Assembly (NCBI RefSeq): GCF_900111135.1
Contig: NZ_FOGF01000019.1
Location: 1 to 39,487 of the forward strand
DNA: 39,487 nt
Source: Granulicatella balaenopterae
Lineage (GTDB): Bacteria > Bacillota > Bacilli > Lactobacillales > Aerococcaceae
Reading direction: 5' to 3'
Made by a program: the position numbers and the translations under genes. Shown here piece by piece: positions 8,569-14,800 of the stretch. Within the stretch, counting starts at the first letter, position 1; each line of letters starts with the position of its first letter. The notes beneath the pieces were generated by a model. It worked only from the letters and a program-made list of their open reading frames with translations. It ran no database searches and was not told where the DNA came from.

Positions 8569-8597
8569 ATTATAAAGAGCTTTCATGCTATAATCAA
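8569..8597 (-). promoter_or_regulatory. aspA operon promoter
   Basis: On the minus strand TTGATT (8592-8597) and TATAAT (8569-8574) are 17 nt apart, 33 nt upstream of the aspA start. Between it and the LysR gene, CTATAA occurs three times in the same orientation (from about 8588, 8610 and 8619), which may form LysR binding sites controlling both directions. Confidence 0.75.
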
Positions 8598-8652
8598 ATA
8601 CATATAAGACTATAAATACTATAACTTTTTATCTATATTAGGAGGGCGAAAA

Positions 8653-9582
8653 ATGTTTTCAGGTATGCATTATGTTTATCAAGTTTATAAGGAGAAAAGC
8701 TTCTCCAAAGCGGCACAAAAACTCTATATTTCTCAACCATCATTAAGTGCATCGATTAGAAAAGTTGAAGAAAAAGTTGGCTATCCCCTATTCGACCGCA
8801 CTACCAAACCAATTAGCCTAACTCTCTGTGGCAAAAAATATATCCAATCCGTCGAACAAATCCAAGCCATTGAACAAGAATTTACGGATTATTTGAATGA
8901 CTGGCAAGAAGCAAATATAGGTCATTTAACAATTGGTGGGACGAGTCTTTTTTGTTCGCTAGTCTTCCCTCCATTAATGGCTAACTTTACGCAAAAATAT
9001 CCCAATATCGAATTAACTTTGATTGAGGATAGTACGGCGAATTTGGAACAAATGATCTTAGATGGTACGATTGATATTATCTTGGCGAATGATCAATTAG
9101 ATGAAAACTTTTTCGCTTCTAAATTATTTTCACGTGAACATTTATTATTAGTCGTACCGAAAGATTTAGAGATTAACGAAAAACTAACTGACTATCAACT
9201 GGTTTGTCGTAAGAATCAAGCACTTAATGTTGAAGCTGTCTTACCAATTGATTTAACACTTTTCAAGGATTTACCCTTCATTTTATTAAAGCAAGAGAAT
9301 GATTCACGCAAACGTTCGATTGAATTATGTCATTACTATGGCTTTGAACCAAAAATCTTATTCGAAGTTGATCAACAGTTAACCTCTTATATGATTGTCT
9401 CATCTGGTTTAGGAATTGCCTTTATTGGTGAATTATTGATTTCTAAATTGCCTATTTCAGATCGTTTCGTCTATTATCGCCTAGCACCAGAATTCTCGCA
9501 AAGGAAAATTAACTTCTATTGGAAAAAAGGTAAATATATCAATCCCGTAATGAAGAAATTCCTAGAAGAAGCTCAACTTTAA
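8653..9582 (+). CDS. LysR-family regulator, divergent from the aspA operon
   Basis: A 309-residue LysR-type regulator: winged helix-turn-helix at residues 1-60 (SFSKAAQKLYISQPSLSASI, then EEKVGYPLFDRT) and a periplasmic-binding-protein-like effector domain from about 90. AGGAGGG sits 8 nt before ATG 8653. The gene is divergent from aspA-fumC-mae with 116 bp between starts, the standard layout for a LysR protein acting on its neighbour. The most economical inference is control of aspartate breakdown by aspartate, fumarate or malate; the effector cannot be read from sequence. It ends 31 nt before a bidirectional terminator shared with yeiH. Confidence 0.88.
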   Translation: MFSGMHYVYQVYKEKSFSKAAQKLYISQPSLSASIRKVEEKVGYPLFDRTTKPISLTLCGKKYIQSVEQIQAIEQEFTDYLNDWQEANIGHLTIGGTSLFCSLVFPPLMANFTQKYPNIELTLIEDSTANLEQMILDGTIDIILANDQLDENFFASKLFSREHLLLVVPKDLEINEKLTDYQLVCRKNQALNVEAVLPIDLTLFKDLPFILLKQENDSRKRSIELCHYYGFEPKILFEVDQQLTSYMIVSSGLGIAFIGELLISKLPISDRFVYYRLAPEFSQRKINFYWKKGKYINPVMKKFLEEAQL

Positions 9583-9612
9583 AAATAAATACCACAAAAT
9601 TTGTAGGTAAAA

Positions 9613-9642
9613 AAACTCCCTCGCCTAAAAACGAAGGAGTTT
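9613..9642. terminator. Bidirectional terminator between convergent genes
   Basis: AAACTCCCTCG (9613-9623) pairs with CGAAGGAGTTT (9632-9642) with one mismatch. A-rich and T-rich flanks on both sides let it end both the plus-strand LysR gene and the minus-strand yeiH gene. Confidence 0.8.
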
Positions 9643-9654
9643 CTTTATTTATCA

Positions 9655-10680
9655 TTAGATTAATCCTAAGAAGTGTTGGAAGGCTAAGGTAACAAATGTG
9701 ATTCCAGTCCAACAAGATAAGCCAAGTAAAATTGGTTTACCGCCTGTTTTGACTAAATCAACGATATCACTATTAATCCCAATCCCTGTCATCGCCATAA
9801 TAATCATGAATTTAGATAATGTTTTCATTGGTTTAAAGAATGAAACGTCCACTCCATAACTTACGGCAACTGTTGTGATGATTGATGCTAATACGAAGAA
9901 TAGAATAAATGTTGGGAAAGCTTTTTTTAGTGAGAATTTGCTTGCTCCATTTGTTTTCTTGGCTTCCATCATCCCTAATACTAATGTGATTGGAATAATT
10001 GCTAGGGTTCTTGTTAATTTTACCATTACAGCTTTATCTAGTGTTTGTGAGCCTAGATTCCACATGCTATCCCAAGTGGCTGCAGCGGCTGTTACTGAAG
10101 ATGTATCATTGACAGCAGTTCCGGCAAAAATACCGAATGCGTCACCTGATGTTGTGCTAAAGCCAATTACTTGTCCTAAGATTGGGAACAAGATAGCCGC
10201 AATAACATTAAATAAGAAAATAACCGAAATCGCTTGAGCAACCTCACTATCATCAGCATCAATAACTGGTGCTGTTGCGGCAATCGCTGATCCACCACAG
10301 ATTGATGAACCGACCCCAATTAAAGTCGCAATCTTAGTTGGAATATGCATTTTCTTTTGTAATAACCATGCGATTACTAATGATGTTGTAATGGTTGAAA
10401 TAATGATTGGTAATGATTCACTACCAGTTTCTAAAATAACGTGTAAGTTCAAACCAAATCCTAAAAAGATTACTGCTAATTGTAAAATATATTTAGATGA
10501 AAACTTAATCCCTGGTTCAAACAATCTTCCTGGTGACCAAAATGATCCCAATGCCATCCCAATCAGAATCCCAAATACTGGGCCACCAATAACTGGGAAG
10601 TAGCTCCCTAATTCATAAGATACTAGCGCAATTACTAAACATGCTACTACGCCAGGTATTTTTTCTCTAAAATCACTCAT
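9655..10680 (-). CDS. yeiH: YeiH-family (UPF0324) putative sulfate/sulfonate-related exporter
   Basis: An integral membrane protein of 341 residues with about ten hydrophobic segments. The motif GVGSSICGGSAIAATAPVI, FAGTAVNDTSSVTAAAA and the GLNLHVILETG region identify the YeiH/UPF0324 family, annotated as putative sulfate exporters; the real substrate is not established. AAAGGAGAAAACGT precedes ATG 10680. Related genes are usually next to a CysL/YeiE-like LysR regulator. Here a matching LysR gene lies 7.7 kb away at 18377, still in divergent orientation, and both have a related 68-bp upstream segment. Confidence 0.88.
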   Translation of the reverse strand: MSDFREKIPGVVACLVIALVSYELGSYFPVIGGPVFGILIGMALGSFWSPGRLFEPGIKFSSKYILQLAVIFLGFGLNLHVILETGSESLPIIISTITTSLVIAWLLQKKMHIPTKIATLIGVGSSICGGSAIAATAPVIDADDSEVAQAISVIFLFNVIAAILFPILGQVIGFSTTSGDAFGIFAGTAVNDTSSVTAAAATWDSMWNLGSQTLDKAVMVKLTRTLAIIPITLVLGMMEAKKTNGASKFSLKKAFPTFILFFVLASIITTVAVSYGVDVSFFKPMKTLSKFMIIMAMTGIGINSDIVDLVKTGGKPILLGLSCWTGITFVTLAFQHFLGLI

Positions 10681-10724
10681 ACGTTTTCTCCTTTTAATAA
10701 AAATTTATTATTGATTACTCCATT

Positions 10725-10792
10725 ACTTTACCTTATTTTTACGATAAAATAAAATTATTATTTATTATCTTATGATAAAATTTTCTTATCGA
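10725..10792. promoter_or_regulatory. yeiH upstream segment, copy A of a 68-bp repeat
   Basis: This AT-rich segment starts 45 bp upstream of yeiH and aligns without gaps to 18296-18363, just upstream of the LysR gene (53 of 68 identical by hand count; shared cores GATAAAATAAAAT and TTATCGA). It contains TTATCTTATGATAA-like elements. A shared operator for the LysR regulator, or two copies of an originally single divergent promoter region, would explain it. Confidence 0.6.
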
Positions 10793-10855
10793 TAAAAACA
10801 AACCCCACAACACACAAAAAGCCGCAAAAGTTAGCCAACTAACCCTCACGACTTT

Positions 10856-10890
10856 CATAAGTTTATTAAATTCTAAAGACAAAATAGCTT
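10856..10890 (+). repeat. Partial duplicate of the toxin gene 3' part
   Basis: CATAAGTTTATTAAAT at 10856-10871 is identical to 11094-11109 inside the toxin gene, with further loose similarity (AAAG, ACAAAA) downstream. It could be the remnant of a second toxin copy or a recombination scar. No intact reading frame is present. Confidence 0.5.
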
Positions 10891-10915
10891 TACTGGAAAA
10901 ATATTTTCCTTGTGC

Positions 10916-10921
10916 TATGAT
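10916..10921 (+). promoter_or_regulatory. Candidate extended -10 promoter of the toxin mRNA
   Basis: TGCTATGAT carries TATGAT at 10916-10921 with the TGn extension. No convincing -35 element is visible (CTGGAA at 17 nt). Transcription would begin near 10928, giving a leader of about 85 nt before the toxin start. Confidence 0.45.
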
Positions 10922-10975
10922 ATTGGTAGTAGAAAAAAGTGAACGGTGGCTACGAATGGATTGGAGGTGGTTCTT

Positions 10976-11035
10976 ATGAATCTAAGTGCCAAATCTAGGA
11001 AAGGAGTAGTCCTTTGTCAACTTTCGAGTGTTTAA
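10976..11035 (+). CDS. Leader peptide overlapping the toxin start
   Basis: A 19-residue frame starts at ATG 10976 and stops at 11033-11035. GGAGGTGG at 10963-10970 is a strong ribosome binding site, stronger in position than that of the toxin. The frame runs across the toxin TTG start (11014) in another frame, and its stop overlaps an in-frame toxin ATG as TAATG (11033-11037). The arrangement resembles leader-dependent coupling such as mok/hok. The peptide itself (MNLSAKSRKGVVLCQ) has no recognised domain, so its translation rather than its product is the likely function. Confidence 0.5.
   Translation: MNLSAKSRKGVVLCQLSSV
11000..11015 (+). promoter_or_regulatory. Hairpin masking the toxin ribosome binding site
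   Basis: AAAGGA (11000-11005) and TCCTTT (11010-11015) are perfect complements across a GTAG loop. The left arm is the Shine-Dalgarno sequence for the TTG start at 11014, and the right arm includes the first bases of that codon. Folding should hide the toxin start. Confidence 0.6.
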
Positions 11036-11127
11036 TGTTAGTTTTGGCCTCTACTAGCCTAATCGTAGAGTTGTTGAAATTAATACTGGACCTCATAAGT
11101 TTATTAAATAAAGTCGACAAAAAATAA
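11014..11127 (+). CDS. Type I toxin, holin-like (Hol-Tox family) membrane peptide
   Basis: A 37-residue peptide read from TTG 11014 begins MSTFECLMLVLASTS, has one hydrophobic segment and ends in LLNKVDKK. The MST(F/Y)E-x-L start, single membrane span and basic tail match putative holin-like toxins of Firmicute type I toxin-antitoxin loci (TxpA/PepA1-like, Pfam Hol_Tox), as I remember them. AAAGGAG lies 7 nt before the TTG. An internal ATG at 11035 would give a 30-residue version coupled to the leader ORF. Small size, a strong terminator over the stop codon and a convergent promoter downstream support a toxin locus. It is expected to act in the cytoplasmic membrane. Confidence 0.65.
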   Translation: MSTFECLMLVLASTSLIVELLKLILDLISLLNKVDKK

Positions 11128-11163
11128 CCGTTCTCTTACGCTATAGGATAACGGTTATTTTTT
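11119..11163. terminator. Bidirectional terminator of toxin mRNA and antisense RNA
   Basis: AAAAAATAACCGTT (11119-11132) pairs perfectly with AACGGTTATTTTTT (11150-11163). Both strands have a T-tract after the stem. The left arm contains the toxin stop codon, so the two convergent RNAs would overlap here. Confidence 0.85.
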
Positions 11164-11202
11164 AACTGAATTCCTAGCCACCGTATTAACGGTTTCTACT
11201 AG

Positions 11203-11224
11203 GGGATGTGTATCAGCACATCCC
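11203..11224 (+). terminator. Plus-strand hairpin terminator
   Basis: GGGATGTG (11203-11210) and CACATCCC (11217-11224) form a perfect stem followed by TTTTCGCTTTTT. It would stop readthrough from the toxin mRNA. On the other strand it would be a 5' stem-loop of the antisense RNA. Confidence 0.7.
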
Positions 11225-11236
11225 TTTTCGCTTTTT

Positions 11237-11266
11237 ATTATAGCATAAATAGAAATTGAATGGCAA
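11237..11266 (-). promoter_or_regulatory. Promoter of the antisense RNA
   Basis: On the minus strand TTGCCA (11261-11266) and TATAAT (11237-11242) are 18 nt apart. The next gene on this strand is yeiH, 560 nt away beyond a terminator, so this promoter most likely serves the antisense RNA. Confidence 0.6.
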
Positions 11267-11274
11267 ACGAAATC

Positions 11275-11312
11275 AAAATAGCTGTCCTCACGCTAATGAG
11301 AACAGCTATTTT
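11275..11312 (-). terminator. Terminator of the SipW cluster
   Basis: AAAATAGCTGT (11275-11285) and ACAGCTATTTT (11302-11312) form an 11-bp perfect stem, extended by CTCA/TGAG inside. It lies directly after the stop codon at 11315 and has T-tracts on both sides. Confidence 0.85.
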
Positions 11313-11314
11313 TC

Positions 11315-11815
11315 TTAATGAACTATTAATTCGCCACTTTCGTCCACTGTTATCCCCCAGGCTTCTGTTATTGCTTTGGATGGATTTTGTTGAATGGATT
11401 CAGCGTAAACATCTAATTGCATCTCTTGTGGTAAATTTTTGCTTATTGTCGCAAATCTAAGCTCTTTGCCTGGTGCAACTGGCTGTTTGTAATAATAGAT
11501 TTGCCCATCTAGAATCCAATCATCTTCTAAATTGATGAACTCTTTCATCTGTTGACCTGGTTCTAATGTTAAGCTTTGATCACTATTTTCTTGATAAAGC
11601 GCACAATGAACTCGCAAATAGACGGCGACATTGCCGGTATTTTTCACCATAATCTGATTATTATTTTGACTAACAAGTGGTTCAACAGTGGCTACGACTA
11701 AGTGATTGCCGAGATCTGATTTCTTTTGTAGATAGGCAATCGTTTGGGAAGTTGTCATAACGAGCGTCACGCTTACAAGTACTAATAGGAGGTATTTCAA
11801 ATTACGCTTCATCAT
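11315..11815 (-). CDS. Small secreted TasA/camelysin-like protein
   Basis: A 166-residue protein with an N-terminal membrane segment (YLLLVLVSVTLVMTTSQTIA) followed by YLQKKSDLGNHLVVA. That arrangement, an Ala just before an aromatic residue, then a polar stretch and N-x-x-x-V, is the usual processing region of SipW-dependent proteins (TasA, camelysin). The rest looks like a beta-rich domain (VKNTGNVAVYLRVHC). The open frame reaches 11824, but AAAGGA is best placed for ATG 11815 or 11812. The start overlaps the end of the giant surface protein gene by 14 bp, so the two are coupled. It is the last gene of the cluster and probably part of its extracellular assembly. Exact family uncertain. Confidence 0.68.
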   Translation of the reverse strand: MMKRNLKYLLLVLVSVTLVMTTSQTIAYLQKKSDLGNHLVVATVEPLVSQNNNQIMVKNTGNVAVYLRVHCALYQENSDQSLTLEPGQQMKEFINLEDDWILDGQIYYYKQPVAPGKELRFATISKNLPQEMQLDVYAESIQQNPSKAITEAWGITVDESGELIVH

Positions 11816-14800
11816 GACAGTCACTTCCTTTCTGCTTGTTTAGTTGCCAGTTATGGTAACCTGAGAACCATTTATTAGTGTAATCTGTTTTATCGATGGT
11901 GATTTTGGCACGTTTTTGCAGTGATAATGTTACTGGATACCTCACCTCATCAGCTGAAGTTTCAGTGTGATTGCGCCAATTCCATTTGGTATTATCACTA
12001 ATCGTATAACTGCCAAGTGGTAATTTAACGGTGGTGGTTCCTGATTTTTGCTCGCCATCTTGTGTTAAGTGAATCGGAATGATATTGCAGTCATTGAAAC
12101 TTCCCTCGCCTTCTGAAGCCTGCTCTAGGTAGACAAGATAGGTATCCGAGGCATCAGGCGCCGACACCGTGATGTCCACCCGCCCATAGAAATGATGGGT
12201 AGCCTGACCGTTTTTGTCGGTTGGCACACTACCTTGGCTGACTTCAATAATCGTTTGGTCTTTTGCTTGTTGATCGCTAGCTATTGTTACGTCGTCTTCT
12301 TGGTTATCGATTGGCTGTTCAGGGTTCAATTCACTTAACTTGTCCTCTGGTTGCGCTGTTTCTGAATCATTAGTATCGGTTAAATCATAAGCATACATTT
12401 TAGTATTTAATTGTTGAATAACTTGCGTATTTTGATACGTTTTTTCTAAAACTGTTAAAGTAATCGCACTCTGTTGATAATCTTCCTTAAACAAGCCTGT
12501 TAATAAATTACCTTCTGTGTCTTGCGTTAGACCAAATTGAATGTTATCAGTATAAAATTTTTCGTTATGACTTGCGGTAACCTCCATGATTTTAGGATAA
12601 ATATCCATATTTTGGGTAATCTTTTTATCTTTAAAATCCAGCCAAGTAATTGAGTTAGGTCCACTTTTCCAAACCCATTCAACAAAATGTTGATTTCCAG
12701 TTAATTTTTCAATGATTTTTAACACAGCATCTTTATCGATGAAATATTCTTGCGTTCCATTTTTTTCAACAAAGGAGCGACTTTCATTCACAACGCTCGT
12801 AGTATATATGGTATTTCCAGCTAAATCATGATAACGAATCGTCCAGGCTTTTTCATAAATGGCGGTATACTGTTGGTCGCTAAAAACATTGGTAACGTGA
12901 TGGGTTAACTCTTTGGAAACCTCTTTATCTTTCGTCACCCAACCACTAAATTTATAGCCAGGATATTCTTTCGCTTTTACCGTTAAAGTACCTTTTTGCG
13001 ATGGTTCAATCCAACGATAGTCATTAGGATTTTTGCCATCATTTTGGATGATTTGATCGATATTACTTTGAACTGTGATATTGCCTTTTACAAAGATTGG
13101 GTCTAAAACCAAATTCCGCTGCATCACGGTGTCTCTTGTAACTAAAGTATCGGCTAATTGACTTGCATCATAATCCGCCTTACTTGCAAATTTGTAGCTA
13201 TCTCGTTTTTCATCAGTCCAGCCCACAAAGCAAGACTTTTCGATATTTGAAATATGTTGATAATCTGGTTCTATGTCAATTCCTAATGGTTCGCCATAAT
13301 TTCTGACAATGACTTGTTGCTTAGCATCATCATCTAAATTAAAAATGGCAAATAATGGTGAGTAGATACTTGTGAAGGTGTATGATTTACCTGCTTTGAC
13401 TTCACCAGTGTAGCTATACTCATTTTCCTCTTTTTCTAACTCTAAAATTGTTGTTTCACCATCAACTTCGCAAAGTACACGCACAAGGCGATAGGTACGA
13501 TTATCTTTGGTATTTGTTTTAAATACAGTTGTCTGATTATCTTCTGCTGTTAAAGTGATGGTGCGATAATTTGGTTTGCCTTCGATTGGCGCTAATGTGT
13601 ATGTTGGTTTTTTGGGCTTGTTAATCGACTCTGGCAATTGAACTGGTTCGATATTAGTCGTCGTTGTGATATCGTATTTGGCATAGACCGGATATAAATC
13701 GATAGTCGCAGTTACTAAGTCTTTGGCAGTCACTAAATACGGTGTAATCCGTTCAATATTTTGTGTGCAATACTTTTCTTCAGTATTATACAAATAGTTC
13801 CAGATAAATGAATCCGTTGCTACCTCACTGGAGGATAACCAACCTAGGAATTGATAGCCTTCCCTTTGCATAGATTCATTACTTGGTGAGGCAGGACTTG
13901 TAACAGACGTTTGGATTTCTCTTTCTGTGTCATAAGTTATTTCGTCTACTAGTCTATCCTTATAATAATGTGGATAGGTATAATCGTATGTTTTCTCTTG
14001 TTCTAGCAACACTGGGTCTTGGTATCTTCTTAATATTTCTTGCTTTCCACCATCAGTTTGATGAAAATAAATAGTAGTCGTTACCATCGCACGTGCTTTA
14101 TATATCTTAGTAGAGTTAAGCTTTCCAACGTCCATTACATTGTCTTCATAAGTCCATGCTCTACCTAGATTTTCTCTCTCTAACGTCCAAAACTTGAACT
14201 GATATCTATCAAATGTCGTATAAGTAAATGTTCTTCCTTCATCTATTGAGGTTGTTATCTTTCCTGCATCTGGAAAGTCTGAGTCTGCATAGACGCTTAG
14301 CTTATTCCCTTTGTTCTCACTATAATTATGTGAGTATACGTCTTTTGGACCGGTAATTTTACTTTCTGTTAGATTATCCAAGCAAGCCTCATCTTCTGTT
14401 TTGTGATTTTGATGTTTTGTACCCCAGTGGATAATGGTTTCATCTAAATAGCTTGGTTCTTCTAGTTTTATTAGTTGATCCTTATAATTATGCCAAATGT
14501 CTTTATATTTATAAGACTCCTTATCTAGCCCATCTTGGTGATAAGTTTTAACCCAATAGGATACTTGATATTGGTATCTAGCAATATATCTCACTTCTTG
14601 GCTAATGTCTGCTATTTTGAATTTTTCCTGACGACTGACGCAGATTTCTCCGCCATCGATTTCCTTGTACCAGCCTTTAAAGCGATAGCCTGCTGGAATT
14701 TGCCCTCCATCGTAGTCGACATCAATATACAATTCGTCGCCTGCTTTTTTGACCTGGGCTTTTCCTAGACCCGTTCTTATAGCAGGCGTATCTTCATCAT

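Larger units (their letters stand above)
11119..11230 (-). ncRNA. Candidate antisense antitoxin RNA
   Basis: A promoter at 11237-11266 on the minus strand would start an RNA of about 110 nt near 11230 that ends at the bidirectional terminator. It overlaps the 3' end of the toxin mRNA. Through direct repeats it also contains complements of TCTACTAG within the toxin gene (11050-11057) and, with two mismatches, of AACGGTGGCTAC in the toxin leader (10942-10953). No ORF with a ribosome binding site was seen in it. This is the expected form of a type I antitoxin, but its existence is inferred. Confidence 0.55.

Noticed and set aside
9875-10237. 120-codon plus-strand frame
   Set aside because: It is antisense to the middle of yeiH, with composition typical of a shadow of membrane-protein codons.
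10681-11275. Riboswitch or T-box leader
   Set aside because: I looked because of the hairpins in a long gene-free stretch, but no T-box or known riboswitch core was visible, and the structures are explained by the toxin-antitoxin locus.
11260-11460. 66-codon plus-strand frame
   Set aside because: It crosses the cluster terminator and runs antisense into the TasA-like gene.
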